A DNA stretch of 64,000 bases, taken from contig JAHBXQ010000008.1 of assembly GCA_019636345.1 (NCBI GenBank), positions 124,001-188,000 of the forward strand. The letters are read 5' to 3'. Position 1 is the stretch's first letter; each line of letters begins with the position of its first letter. The position numbers and the translations under genes were made by a program. Below, one piece after another: positions 9,563-18,269 of the stretch. The notes under the pieces are model-generated. The model worked only from the letters and a program-made list of their open reading frames with translations, made no database searches and was not told where the DNA came from. The DNA comes from Pirellulales bacterium. Its GTDB lineage: Bacteria > Planctomycetota > Planctomycetia > Pirellulales > Lacipirellulaceae.

Positions 9563-10039
9563 ATGCCGTGCTATCACCTGTCCTGGGACGCCTACGGCCA
9601 GTGGGCGACGCCGGCTCCCGAGACGCTGGTCGTCGCGGGGCAGCGGCTTCTGCCCGACCGGGTCGTCGCCGAGCGATTTCGCCATGCCGGCGACGCCCCC
9701 GAGGCGTGCTTTGACGACGCCCTGCAGCGGCAACTGCTGGCCGAGACGAACATCGCGGCCGGGCAGGAGGGCTTTCGGGTCCACGTTGCTGCGGCCGATG
9801 CGACCTCGCTGCATGTCGTGGTCAGTTGGAACGACGACCGGCCGTGGGAGGAGATCCGCCGCGCGGTGCGCGACTCGATCGTCCGGCGGCTGCGGGCCAC
9901 GGGGCAGCGGACTTGGTTGTCGCATCGGGGGACGCGCCGGCGGATTGTCGACCAGGGCGACTACGATCGGCATGTCGCCCAACTGTTGTCCCGGCCGCGC
10001 AGTTGGAAGTGGAGCGAAGCCCGCGGGTTGAGCCGGTAG
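9563..10039 (+). CDS. RAYT/Y1-transposase-like protein lacking the first HUH histidine
   Basis: A 158-aa protein resembling the small REP-associated (IS200-like, Y1) transposase relatives that begin YHLTxxxYGxW. Seen: YHLSWDAYGQW at residues 4-14, a central VHVAAADATSLHVVVSW (73-89) where active relatives have NHVHVVV, and WLSHRGTRR (118-126) matching their WTRHGSTR block. His84 is kept but the partner His is Ser82, so the HUH metal site is broken; Tyr134 is the only plausible nucleophile. I infer a domesticated or inactive nuclease fold, possibly still DNA-binding. Start ATG 9563 has GGAGG 8 nt upstream; the frame is open to 9443 but without family similarity. Family assignment is from memory and moderate. 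Confidence 0.6.
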   Translation: MPCYHLSWDAYGQWATPAPETLVVAGQRLLPDRVVAERFRHAGDAPEACFDDALQRQLLAETNIAAGQEGFRVHVAAADATSLHVVVSWNDDRPWEEIRRAVRDSIVRRLRATGQRTWLSHRGTRRRIVDQGDYDRHVAQLLSRPRSWKWSEARGLSR

Positions 10040-10065
10040 CCCAATGCCGCGCCGGCGTCGCGTGC

Positions 10066-10479
10066 TCAGAATCGCCACGCGGCGACGGTTTCGAGTTGGC
10101 CGCGGTCGTCCGGCGCCAGGCGGCACGCTTCGCGCGTTTGGTAGTTCATCAGCAGGGCTTCGGTCCCGTCCGGCTTGGCGTGCACGGCGGCCGTCAGTCG
10201 GCCGGCGGCGTTGTACATCTGCCAGACCTGCAGCGAGACCGAGCCGGCGGGGACGAACCGCTCGCTGAGCACGGCGATTCGCCCCGCGGAGAACTCGCGC
10301 ACTTCGGCGATCCGTCGCAGCGGGCTCGACCGCAGGATGCGCCACCCGGCGATCCGCACCTCGCGGATGCCGCCGGTCTCGTCGCGCTCGACGTGCAGCG
10401 CGCCGCGCCCCGGCCGCGTGAAGCTGACGGTCGAGTCGAGTCGGGTTGAATCGGGCGAACGGGAATCGAAGGCGACCAT
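10066..10479 (-). CDS. Hypothetical protein
   Basis: A 137-aa protein I do not recognise. It is predicted soluble, without signal peptide or membrane helix, and rich in beta-type alternation (GALHVERDETGG, VWQMYNAAGRLTAAVHAK, EALLMNYQTRE). Coding is supported by a good ribosome-binding site (AGGAG six nt before the ATG at 10479), by protein-like composition, and by a tight fit of 26 bp to the convergent stop of the RAYT-like gene. Function unknown. Confidence 0.6.
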   Translation of the reverse strand: MVAFDSRSPDSTRLDSTVSFTRPGRGALHVERDETGGIREVRIAGWRILRSSPLRRIAEVREFSAGRIAVLSERFVPAGSVSLQVWQMYNAAGRLTAAVHAKPDGTEALLMNYQTREACRLAPDDRGQLETVAAWRF

Positions 10480-10743
10480 GGAGGGCTCCTGGAGCGGGAG
10501 AAGTCCCCGGCGCCACGGTCACGGCATAACTGGCCGCGACGGGGCCGGACCCCTGCTGAAGCGCAACGTCGGCCAGGACGTTACGCCGTTTGCTAGCGGG
10601 GACGCTCTGGGACGTCTGGCGGCACAACCGGTGCGACCGGCAAGTGCCATGGCTGGCCGGACCGGGGCCATCTACCATCCCGACTTGCCCCGAGGCGGCT
10701 CGTCGCGCTCGGCGGCATCTCCCTGCTGAGATCGAGGTGCGCG

Positions 10744-11622
10744 ATGAAGTCGCCGAGTTGCTTCGCCCTGATCCTCGTTGCGTCTCTGACCGGGGCTCCG
10801 CTCCGCTCCGCCGGTGCGACGATCGAGTTCGCCTCGGCCGCGATGGGCGCCCCCGGGGTCCGCGGCGGGCAGACGATCGGCGTCGGCCAGTTTGTCGCCT
10901 GGCGATTCACGGTGACGGGCAATATGCTGGCCACGGAGGTCGGCGGCCACTTGGCGCTGCCGCTAGCGGGTGAGTTGTTCGCGGCGATCGTGCGGTTGGA
11001 ATCCGTCACGGCATTGCCGCCGGAGCCGCCGTTCGCCACGAGCGCGGTCGTCGGCAGTGCGCTGGTCGCCGCGGCGTATCCCAGCGAGGAAACGTTCGCG
11101 CCGCTGTCAGCGTCGCTGACGCCGGGGGCCTACGCGCTGGTCTTTGGGGCCGGGCAGTTCGGGCCGGCTGGCACGACGTGGGGGACGGGCGCCATGGTCC
11201 AGGCGGCCGATCAACCGCTGATCGCCCCGACGACCCCGAGTTCCTTCCTGCTGTGGATCGCCAGCACGAGCGAGTGGCGCACCAATGTCGGCTCGAATAT
11301 GCGGTTCGTCGTCCGCGGGAAGGCGTATGGAGGACCGGGGGATTTCGATTTCGACGGCGCAATCGACGGCGCCGATTTGGCGGTGTGGCAGACGCACTAC
11401 GGCGAGACCGACCTCTCGACCGCGGCCCAGGGAGACGCGACCGGCGACGGCGCGGTCGATGGCGGCGACTTCCTGACTTGGCAGCGCGGCTTCAGCGCCG
11501 CGGCAAGCGGCGCCGTGCTCGCCGCACCCGAACCGGCGGCGTTCGCCCTGGGTGCGCTCTGTGCCGCCGGTGCGACGGCGGTGCGAGGCAGGGGATCGCT
11601 CGCGAGAGGCCGGCGAGCGTAA
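10744..11622 (+). CDS. Secreted protein with dockerin-like repeats and PEP-CTERM-like tail
   Basis: A 292-aa protein with an N-terminal signal peptide (FALILVASLTGAPLRSAGA), a beta-rich domain of about 180 residues, then two EF-hand-like dockerin units: GDFDFDGAIDGADLAVW (near 199-215) and GDATGDGAVDGGDFLTW (near 229-245). The end has APEPAAF, a hydrophobic run and a basic RGRGSLARGRRA tail, like PEP-CTERM/exosortase sorting signals. Planctomycetes commonly combine these modules in surface proteins. The N-terminal domain gives no recognisable enzyme. Start is ATG 10744 with GAGG six nt upstream. Confidence 0.8.
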   Translation: MKSPSCFALILVASLTGAPLRSAGATIEFASAAMGAPGVRGGQTIGVGQFVAWRFTVTGNMLATEVGGHLALPLAGELFAAIVRLESVTALPPEPPFATSAVVGSALVAAAYPSEETFAPLSASLTPGAYALVFGAGQFGPAGTTWGTGAMVQAADQPLIAPTTPSSFLLWIASTSEWRTNVGSNMRFVVRGKAYGGPGDFDFDGAIDGADLAVWQTHYGETDLSTAAQGDATGDGAVDGGDFLTWQRGFSAAASGAVLAAPEPAAFALGALCAAGATAVRGRGSLARGRRA

Positions 11623-11768
11623 TGAGGTCGCGAGTCGGCAGGAGCCGTTTATTGCCGGGGTCCCGCTTCCGGCCGTTTGCTGCGGGCTTCGTGCGCTGAA
11701 GCTGCCGGCCAACTCGGCGGAGCATGTTTCGGGCGCAACCGCCCGTTACGGAGAGACGGGCCTGCGAC

Positions 11769-12362
11769 TCAGTTGGCGGCGACGCGCGCGGGGGACTTGC
11801 CGCGCGGCTTCCCGTTGGCCGACGGGCGGATCGAGGCGAGCACCGACGACAGTTGGTCGAATCCCACCATCTCGGCCAAACCGGCTTCAGCGAGTTCGGG
11901 ACCCGAGACGTAACGACCCGGGTTGATCCATTGGTCGACCGACTCGTAGCTGGCGCCGAAGAGGTCGGCCAGCAGCTTGTCCATTTCTTTTTCGAGCGAG
12001 CCGAAGTGGCGAGCCCACTCGGCGGCCTCGGCCAGACCGACGTTCTCTTCGCTCTGCCACCGCATGGGGTGGAACAGCATGACGCTGCACGGGGTGACCA
12101 GCCGGCGCTTGCAGGCGGCGTACGGCCAAAGCGCGGCCGAGGAGCACTCGCCCGTGACGATCCCCGTGGCCTGCAAACCGCGCAGGCGGATGAGCGTCAT
12201 CAGCGACATCGCACAGTAGGGGCTCCCCCCCGGCGAGTCGAAGTAGATGAGGCACTCTCCCCCCGGTTCCACGTCGAGGATCCGCTCGGTCAGTTCCGAT
12301 TCGTTCTCGGTGAGATCGCCGACGATGGCGATCTCGGGCAGGCGGTCGTCGTCGTGAGCCAT
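11769..12362 (-). CDS. ClpP-family serine protease-like protein
   Basis: A 197-aa member of the ClpP/crotonase fold. Seen: the oxyanion loop FDSPGGSP (41-48), a nucleophile elbow TGECSSAAL with Ser75 at the ClpP Ser97 position, and VMLFHPM with His98 at the His122 position. In the third-triad region (INPGRYVSGPE) my alignment puts Gly149 where ClpP has Asp, so the triad may be incomplete or use another residue. There is no clpX or tig next to it, so it is probably a ClpP paralogue rather than the main ClpP. Start is ATG 12362; the C-terminal 20 residues are basic and disordered. Confidence 0.8.
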   Translation of the reverse strand: MAHDDDRLPEIAIVGDLTENESELTERILDVEPGGECLIYFDSPGGSPYCAMSLMTLIRLRGLQATGIVTGECSSAALWPYAACKRRLVTPCSVMLFHPMRWQSEENVGLAEAAEWARHFGSLEKEMDKLLADLFGASYESVDQWINPGRYVSGPELAEAGLAEMVGFDQLSSVLASIRPSANGKPRGKSPARVAAN

Positions 12363-12746
12363 GCGCAGAGTCCTTCGACTCGGTAAGGTGTCGCGAGCGG
12401 TCGCTCCGGGCAGCGGAGCGACGGGGCTCCCGGGGCGGGCCGAGGCGTCGGCCGCCGGTCCAGGCAATCCCTGTAGTGTACGGTTTTCTCCGGGCGTCCA
12501 CTAGGATTTGACGGTCCGAGGGAAGGAAACACCCTGCCGAAGCGAGGCGAATCGCACGGGTTGTGCGGGTCGAACCAGTGCTCCGGCGGGGCCGCAACCG
12601 GGCGCGAGTTACGCTGGCGCCCGATCGCCGGTACACTTCCCAGCCGAGCGTTCTCGCCTGCCTCCGCCGAGCAGAACGCCCCGGCGTTGGCCGCCGCCGA
12701 GGCCGGAGAGCTTCGTCCGTCCCGGGGCCGAATCGCAAAATCGACT
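12363..12746. other. Divergent intergenic region with a promoter candidate for the UbiD gene
   Basis: This 384-bp spacer lies between the ClpP-like (minus) and UbiD (plus) genes. On the plus strand TTACGC (12609-12614), a 17-nt spacer and TACACT (12632-12637) could drive UbiD with a leader of about 100 nt. On the minus strand TACACT occurs near 12475 without a good -35. No gene or RNA is seen. Confidence 0.35.
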
Positions 12747-14630
12747 ATGGGTTATCGCAATCTCCGCGAGTGCGTCGACGACCTCGCTCGACATGGCCAA
12801 CTGCTGCGGATCGACGCCCCCGTCGACGCGCGGCTCGAAGCGGCGGCGATCCATCGCCGCGTTCACGCCGCGGAGGGGCCGGCGTTGTTGTTCGCCAATG
12901 TCGTCGGCTGTCGGTTCCCCATGGTCAGCAACCTGTTCGGAACCTGGGACCGCACGCGGCTCATGTTTCGCGACTCGCTGGCTGCGGTCGAGCGGTTGGT
13001 GACGCTCAAGGCGAGGCCGCAACAAGCGTTGCGGGCGCCGTGGAAATACTGGCGGGCGCCGCTCGATGCCGTCACGATGCTCCCCCGTTACGTTCGCAGC
13101 GGGCCGGTGCTCGAACGCCAAGTGCGGCTCAGCGAACTGCCGCAACTGGTCAGCTGGCCCCGCGACGGGGGACCGTTCGTCACGCTGCCGGTCGTGTACA
13201 CCGAAGACGTTCGCGAGCCGGGCCTGCGGCGCTCCAACCTGGGGATGTATCGGGTGCAGCTTGCCGGGCCGCACTACGAGCCTGATCGCGAGGTCGGGCT
13301 TCACTATCAAATCCACCGCGGCATCGGAGTTCACCACGCGGCAGCGATCGAAGCGAACCAGCCGTTCCGCGTGAACGTGCATGTCGGCGGGCCGCCGGCG
13401 ATGGCGGTCGCCGCGGTGATGCCGTGCCCCGAGGGGATGAGCGAGCTGGCCTTCGCCGGGGCGCTGTCGCGTCGCCGCACGCGAATGATCCGACGCCCGG
13501 GAGGCATCGCCGTCCATGCCGACAGCGACTTCTGCATCACGGGGATCGTCGACCCCGAGCGGCTCGTCCCCGAAGGGCCGTTCGGCGATCATTTGGGATA
13601 CTACAGCCTCGCCCATCCGTTTCCGGTGCTGCGGGTCGAGCAGGTCATGTGCCGACGCGACGCGATCTGGCCGTTCACCGTCGTGGGTCGCCCGCCGCAG
13701 GAAGACACGCTGTTCGGCCGGCTCATCCACGAGCTGACGGGGCCGCTCATTCCCACGGTGTTGCCCGGGGTGCACCAAGTGAACGCGGTCGACGCGGCGG
13801 GAGTTCATCCGCTGCTGCTGGCGATCGGCAGCGAGCGGTACATGCCGTTCTTGGAACGCGTCGCGCCGCAGGAGTTGCTCACCCAGGCGTGCGCGATCTT
13901 GGGGCAGGGACAGTTGTCGCTCGCCAAGTTCCTGCTGATCGCCGCCCGGAACGACGACCCGCGGCTTGACGCGGGGGACGAGGGAGCGTTTCTGGCCCAT
14001 GTGCTGCGGCGAGCCGATTGGAGCCGCGATCTCCACTTCCACACGCACACGACGATCGACACGCTGGACTATTCGGGCGCCGGTCTCAATGCGGGGTCGA
14101 AAGTGGTGATCGCCGCTGCGGGACCGCCGCGGTACGAACTGGCGGAGCGGATCCCGAACGACTTGCGCTTGCCGGAGGGGTTCGCCAACCCGCGCGTCGC
14201 GCTCCCCGGGGTGTTGGCGATCGAAGGACCGAGGTGCCCGGCGCCGACGTTCGACTACGACGAATCGGTCCGCGCCCGCACCGCCGGCCGCGAGCAAGTC
14301 GCGGCGCCGATGCGGCGGTTTTGCGAGTCGTTCACGGCGGAGAGTTCAGTGAACGCTTTTCGCTTGGTCGTGATCGTCGACGACAGCCAGTTCGTCAGCG
14401 AGTCGCTGGGGAACTGGCTGTGGACGACGTTCACGCGCGCCAATCCCGCGGACGACCTGTGGGGAATCGACGCGCTGACGAGCGAGAAGCACTGGGGTTG
14501 CCGGGGGGCGCTGGTGATCGACGCCCGGGTGAAACCGCACCACGCACCGGTCCTGGCGGAAGACCCTGCGACGACGCGCCGCGTGGAAGAGTTGGCCGCT
14601 CCGGGGGGGCCGTTGCACGGACTGTTTTAG
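12747..14630 (+). CDS. UbiD-family (de)carboxylase
   Basis: A 627-aa prenylated-FMN-dependent decarboxylase of the UbiD family. Seen: the N-terminal split-barrel region (RMFRDSLAAVERL-type), the substrate/cofactor segment NLGMYRVQ near residue 165, the conserved VDPERLVPEGPFGDHLGYYS carrying the catalytic Glu-Arg-Glu neighbourhood near 270-290, and RPPQEDT. At more than 600 aa it is longer than E. coli UbiD (497) and resembles the long form annotated as menaquinone (futalosine-route) decarboxylase in other phyla; that role is an inference. No ubiX/flavin prenyltransferase is adjacent. The ATG at 12747 (MGYRNLRECV) matches the family start; the upstream open frame is rejected. Confidence 0.88.
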   Translation: MGYRNLRECVDDLARHGQLLRIDAPVDARLEAAAIHRRVHAAEGPALLFANVVGCRFPMVSNLFGTWDRTRLMFRDSLAAVERLVTLKARPQQALRAPWKYWRAPLDAVTMLPRYVRSGPVLERQVRLSELPQLVSWPRDGGPFVTLPVVYTEDVREPGLRRSNLGMYRVQLAGPHYEPDREVGLHYQIHRGIGVHHAAAIEANQPFRVNVHVGGPPAMAVAAVMPCPEGMSELAFAGALSRRRTRMIRRPGGIAVHADSDFCITGIVDPERLVPEGPFGDHLGYYSLAHPFPVLRVEQVMCRRDAIWPFTVVGRPPQEDTLFGRLIHELTGPLIPTVLPGVHQVNAVDAAGVHPLLLAIGSERYMPFLERVAPQELLTQACAILGQGQLSLAKFLLIAARNDDPRLDAGDEGAFLAHVLRRADWSRDLHFHTHTTIDTLDYSGAGLNAGSKVVIAAAGPPRYELAERIPNDLRLPEGFANPRVALPGVLAIEGPRCPAPTFDYDESVRARTAGREQVAAPMRRFCESFTAESSVNAFRLVVIVDDSQFVSESLGNWLWTTFTRANPADDLWGIDALTSEKHWGCRGALVIDARVKPHHAPVLAEDPATTRRVEELAAPGGPLHGLF

Positions 14631-14705
14631 GAATCAACGCCGCAGCGGCTAAGAAAGCTGTTGGCGCGATGCGAAACGCACCTTGGCGCCGAGGCTGTCG
14701 GGGCG

Positions 14706-14714
14706 TGCTAGACT
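14706..14714 (+). promoter_or_regulatory. Extended -10 immediately before the CehA-like start codon
   Basis: TGC followed by TAGACT (14709-14714) makes an extended -10. The predicted +1 is 14721, two nt before the ATG at 14723, implying a nearly leaderless mRNA. A TTGGCG lies 20 nt upstream, too far for a standard -35. Confidence 0.4.
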
Positions 14715-14722
14715 TGGGGAAT

Positions 14723-16264
14723 ATGACGCATTCCCTGCCACGAACGTCGTTCGCACTGTGTCGCATGGCCTTGCTGACGTGCGCGCTAACGGCTGGTTCG
14801 AACTGCGTCGCACAGCGGACCGACGGCAAGCTCGTCCTGCGAGTCGTCGACGAGCAGACCAAGGCCCCGATCGCAGTGCGGCTCGAACTGCGCGACGCGC
14901 GCGATCGACTCGTGCGGATCAACCCGCCCGAATCCGTCGCCGCCGCGGACGGCGTGTACTTCACGGGCGAGACGACGCTCGCTCTCCGCCGTGGGAACTA
15001 CACGCTGATGCTCGAGGCGGGGCCCGAGTATCAGACGTTTTTCACTCAGCCTGGGACGCTCGAAATCGTTCGCGGCGCCGACGACGCCAAGGACGTGGCA
15101 ATGATGCGCCGCGTCGACATGCGGCGCGAGGGGTGGTACGCCGGCGACCTCGACGTGCGGTTGCCGGCCGAGGGGCTGGCGACCGTCATGGCGGCTCGCG
15201 GCGTCGACGTGGCGCCTGTCGCCGTCGCCGTCAACGAGCTTGGTCGCTGCCGCCGGCCGAAGACCGCGGCTGGAGCCGCAGCGCCGACGACGGTCCGCTA
15301 CGAAGGCCGTGGCGGCGGACTTCTGCTGGTCGGCGGCGACACCCTGCCGGACGTGTGCGACGTGCCGGCCGACGGATCGCTGCTGGCTCCGCTGGCCGCG
15401 GCGCGGAAAGCCGGTGCGGCGATCGTCGCGATGCGGGCCGACGCTTGGGCCCTGCCGGTGTGGATTGCGTCGGGAAAGCTCGACGCGGTGCAGATCATGT
15501 CCGCCGAAGGCTCGCCGACCCGGCGCGGGAACCGAACCGCGACTGCGACCGAGAGCAGCCGGCCGCGCGATCTCACGCTTTTCCCCGGCAAGACCGGCCC
15601 CGGCCGCTACGCCGAGTCGATCTATCACCGGCTCCTCGACTGCGGACTGCGAATCGTCCCGGCCGCGGGAACCGGCGCGGGGGACGGCGGCGAGATGTCC
15701 TTGGGAGCCAACCGCGTCTACGTCCGCTGCGGAGACGACGTCACGCCCGCTGACTGGCTGGCCGGACTTCGCGCCGGTCATGTCACGGTGACCAACGGTC
15801 CGTTGTTGCGGACGAGCGTCGACGGCCGCCCCCCCGGGCATCTCTTCGAACAGCCGACCGACGGCACGCGCGAGTACGAAGTCGCGCTGAACTTGGCGTT
15901 CTACGCGCAGACGCACATCGAGTACCTGGAGATCGTCAAAGACGGCCGCGTAATTCACAACGTCCGGCTGGACGAGTTGGCGGGTCAGGGGGGGCGGTTG
16001 CCGAAGGTCCCCTTCGATGCCAGCGGGTGGTTCGCCGTCCGTGCGGTCACGAGCGACCTCGAGCGGCGCCAGTTCGCCACGAGCGGAGCGTACTTCGTCC
16101 AGGCGGGCGAGCAGCCGCGGATCAGCCGCGAGAGCGTCGAGTTCTTTCGCACGTGGCTCGACGAGTTGGCCGCGAAGTTCGTGGACGATGCGGCCGTGCA
16201 GGCCGATGTCGCCGCGGCTCGGCCCTTCTGGGACGACTTGCGCGCCCGGGCGAACGTCGATTGA
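14723..16264 (+). CDS. CehA/McbA-like (PHP-related) secreted protein without metal-ligand histidines
   Basis: A 513-aa protein with a signal peptide (residues 1-30, cleavage near CVA), an Ig-like/carboxypeptidase-regulatory N-domain (KLVLRVVDEQTKAPIAVRLELRD) and a region resembling the planctomycete branch of CehA/McbA metallohydrolases. That branch normally reads GGDLHVHRP at the metal site; here residues 140-147 read AGDLDVRL, replacing both His, and the downstream AEDLHV block reads ARGVDV (158-163). The later LRAGHVTVTNGPLL and a beta-rich C-terminus are typical of the family. I infer a non-catalytic homologue. It follows UbiD by 92 bp but has its own -10. Confidence 0.65.
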   Translation: MTHSLPRTSFALCRMALLTCALTAGSNCVAQRTDGKLVLRVVDEQTKAPIAVRLELRDARDRLVRINPPESVAAADGVYFTGETTLALRRGNYTLMLEAGPEYQTFFTQPGTLEIVRGADDAKDVAMMRRVDMRREGWYAGDLDVRLPAEGLATVMAARGVDVAPVAVAVNELGRCRRPKTAAGAAAPTTVRYEGRGGGLLLVGGDTLPDVCDVPADGSLLAPLAAARKAGAAIVAMRADAWALPVWIASGKLDAVQIMSAEGSPTRRGNRTATATESSRPRDLTLFPGKTGPGRYAESIYHRLLDCGLRIVPAAGTGAGDGGEMSLGANRVYVRCGDDVTPADWLAGLRAGHVTVTNGPLLRTSVDGRPPGHLFEQPTDGTREYEVALNLAFYAQTHIEYLEIVKDGRVIHNVRLDELAGQGGRLPKVPFDASGWFAVRAVTSDLERRQFATSGAYFVQAGEQPRISRESVEFFRTWLDELAAKFVDDAAVQADVAAARPFWDDLRARANVD

Positions 16265-16369
16265 CCGGACCCCGACCGACGCCGGCGTTGCTAGCGTCGC
16301 GCACTGCGCGTCGGAATCGCTGAGTTTTCGTCGCCATGTTCGTCGTGCCGTTGCAGTTCATCTCGGGTC

Positions 16370-16390
16370 CCTTGGCGACCTTGGCGGTTC
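16370..16390. repeat. Tandem 9-nt intergenic repeat
   Basis: CCTTGGCGA is followed directly by CCTTGGCGG in the 278-bp spacer between the CehA-like and DUF481 genes. It resembles the short tandem units at 5454-5479 and in the inverted repeat at 32051-32138. No coding role is seen. Confidence 0.4.
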
Positions 16391-16479
16391 CATGAGACGA
16401 CTTTGCAGTCCTCCTGTTCGGCAACCGACTCGGCTTGTCCGGGCCGGGGTCGGTTTGGTATCACTCTCCCCCCCTGGGC

Positions 16480-16507
16480 TTGGGGCCGCGGCGAGGCGGG
16501 GTACGAT
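16480..16507 (+). promoter_or_regulatory. Promoter candidate for the DUF481 gene
   Basis: -35 TTGGGG (16480-16485), 16-nt spacer, -10 TACGAT (16502-16507). Predicted start near 16514 with a leader of about 29 nt to the ATG at 16543. Both boxes are imperfect. Confidence 0.35.
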
Positions 16508-16542
16508 TCGCCGCGCGAGCATCGACGCGCGCGGGATCATTC

Positions 16543-17460
16543 ATGCTTCGCCGAACACTCTTGCTGCGAGTCGTCCTGTTGGGCTTGGGTTGCGTCGGCG
16601 GTTCGCCGGCGCCGGCCCAATCGACGGGTCCGGCCGTGCTGCCGCCGCCGGAGGCGGGGGGGATCGCCGACGCGATTCCGCTCCCCGCGTACGAATCGCT
16701 TCTCTCGTCCCCGCAGGCGTCGCCGGCCGAGACGCCGCTGACCGACCTGGTCGCCGAGCCCGTCACTCCGACCCCCTACTGGTACCAGCCGGCGTACTGG
16801 TTCGGCCCCGTCCCGTGGGACGCGGGCGTCGAACTGGGGATCAACGGCAGCCAGGGGAACAACGAAACGTTCAGCATGCGCTCCGGCGGGCATCTCAAAC
16901 GCGAGACCCCGAGTTGGAAGTTCGACTCGTCGCTCGCCTACAACAAGAACCACGCCAACGGCGTCGAGACGCAGAACAACGGCAAGCTCGACGTGCGGCT
17001 CGATCGGATCCTGGCCGCGTCCCCCTGGTCGGTGTTCTATCTGGGCAACCTGATCTACGACGAGTTTCAGACCTGGGACACACAGCTTTCGCTCAATACG
17101 GGCGTGGGACGCCAAATCTTCAAGACCCCCGATCTGGACCTGACCGCGCGGTTCGGCGCCGGCGCCGTCCGCGAGTTCGGCGGCGTCAACAACGACTGGG
17201 CGCCGCAGGCCCTGTTCGGCGCCGACTACTCGCACCAAATCTCGCCGAGTCAGAAGCTCGTCGGCAAGGTCGACTACTATCCCGAGTGGGCCGACTTCAA
17301 CAACTATCGCGTCGTCACCGACCTAGGATGGCAAGTTGCGCTCGACAAGCCCAAGAACGTCAGCCTGAAAGTCTCGGTGATCGACTGGTACGACAGCACG
17401 CCCGACGGCGCCTCGCCCAATACGCTCAACTACGCGGTGTTGCTGATCTGGGCGCTGTGA
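16543..17460 (+). CDS. DUF481-family outer-membrane protein
   Basis: A 305-aa secreted protein with a signal peptide (LLLRVVLLGLGCVGG, cleavage near APAQ), a Pro-rich spacer and a beta-strand-rich domain beginning WDAGVELGINGSQGNNETFS. That pattern, alternating aromatic strands (FDSSLAYNKNHANG, SPWSVFYLGNLIYDEF) and a C-terminal aromatic end, fits the DUF481 (YdiY-like) outer-membrane beta-barrel family. Function in the family is poorly known. An in-frame upstream start at 16435 exists, but the signal peptide begins at the ATG at 16543. Confidence 0.75.
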   Translation: MLRRTLLLRVVLLGLGCVGGSPAPAQSTGPAVLPPPEAGGIADAIPLPAYESLLSSPQASPAETPLTDLVAEPVTPTPYWYQPAYWFGPVPWDAGVELGINGSQGNNETFSMRSGGHLKRETPSWKFDSSLAYNKNHANGVETQNNGKLDVRLDRILAASPWSVFYLGNLIYDEFQTWDTQLSLNTGVGRQIFKTPDLDLTARFGAGAVREFGGVNNDWAPQALFGADYSHQISPSQKLVGKVDYYPEWADFNNYRVVTDLGWQVALDKPKNVSLKVSVIDWYDSTPDGASPNTLNYAVLLIWAL

Positions 17461-17720
17461 AGGGCGCAAGCGAGCACGCCCCTCGAGGAGCGAACGAGAC
17501 CGACGCAGGTCCTTTCTTGCGAGGGATTGCGCCGTTGCGCGAAACTCAGTCGAGGGATGCGTCTGCCGTCAGAATGCTGCATCTGTCGAGCGACCGCCGG
17601 CCCTCCTAGAGCCGGGGGCGACGACGGGGTAAGATGCCGAGTCTGCGCCGACGCGGGCGACTCTGGTTCCAGGGCGCACTCCCGCCGGCGCATTCGTCGG
17701 AGCCGCGCGAGTCGACCCCT

Positions 17721-18197
17721 ATGAGCCAGTCCCCCGTCACGTTGCTGCAAGCGACTCTGCTGCGCGAAATGCCGATCTGCGCAGCGATGGAGATTCAAGC
17801 GGCCGCCTGGGACGCGGATCGGTTGACCGTCGTCATGCCGCTCGAGCCGAATCGCAATCACCAATCGACGGCTTTTGCCGGCAGTCTCAGTGCGCTCTGC
17901 ACGATCACCGGGTGGGGCACGGTGTTCCTGTTGCTTCACCAGCGCGGGCTGTACGGCAACATCGTCATCCGCCGAAGCCAGATTCGCTTCCTTCGTCCTG
18001 TGCGCGACCCCCAAATTCGCGCCGCCAGCCTGCCGGTCCCCGTCGACCAATCCGGCTACTTCTTCGAGTTGCTCTTGAGCAAAGGGATGTCCAAGATTGA
18101 CGTCGCGGTGGAGATCGCCGACGCCGAGGGTCCCCTCGTGGCGTTCACCGGTTCGTACGTGGTGCAGGACTTGGAGGAAGTCATCGGCGATTTGTGA
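17721..18197 (+). CDS. Hotdog-fold thioesterase-like protein (YiiD C-terminal type)
   Basis: A 158-aa cytosolic protein resembling the stand-alone YiiD_C putative thioesterase domain. Seen: NRNHQSTAFAGSLSALCTITGW near residues 50-70 (the hotdog helix region with the conserved N-H and G-S), and RRSQIRFLRPV, a typical thioesterase strand. Substrate is unknown; acyl-CoA is a family-level guess. I chose the ATG at 17721; the frame is open to 17634 but that part is Arg/Pro-rich. A TAAGAT at 17630-17635 could be its -10. The gene converges with the ABC permease. Confidence 0.72.
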   Translation: MSQSPVTLLQATLLREMPICAAMEIQAAAWDADRLTVVMPLEPNRNHQSTAFAGSLSALCTITGWGTVFLLLHQRGLYGNIVIRRSQIRFLRPVRDPQIRAASLPVPVDQSGYFFELLLSKGMSKIDVAVEIADAEGPLVAFTGSYVVQDLEEVIGDL

Positions 18198-18269
18198 TTG
18201 GATCGCGGCACGCGGCCGACGCCAAGCGTCATCACGCGAGCGGCCGATCGCAGACGGCCAATCGCTCCC

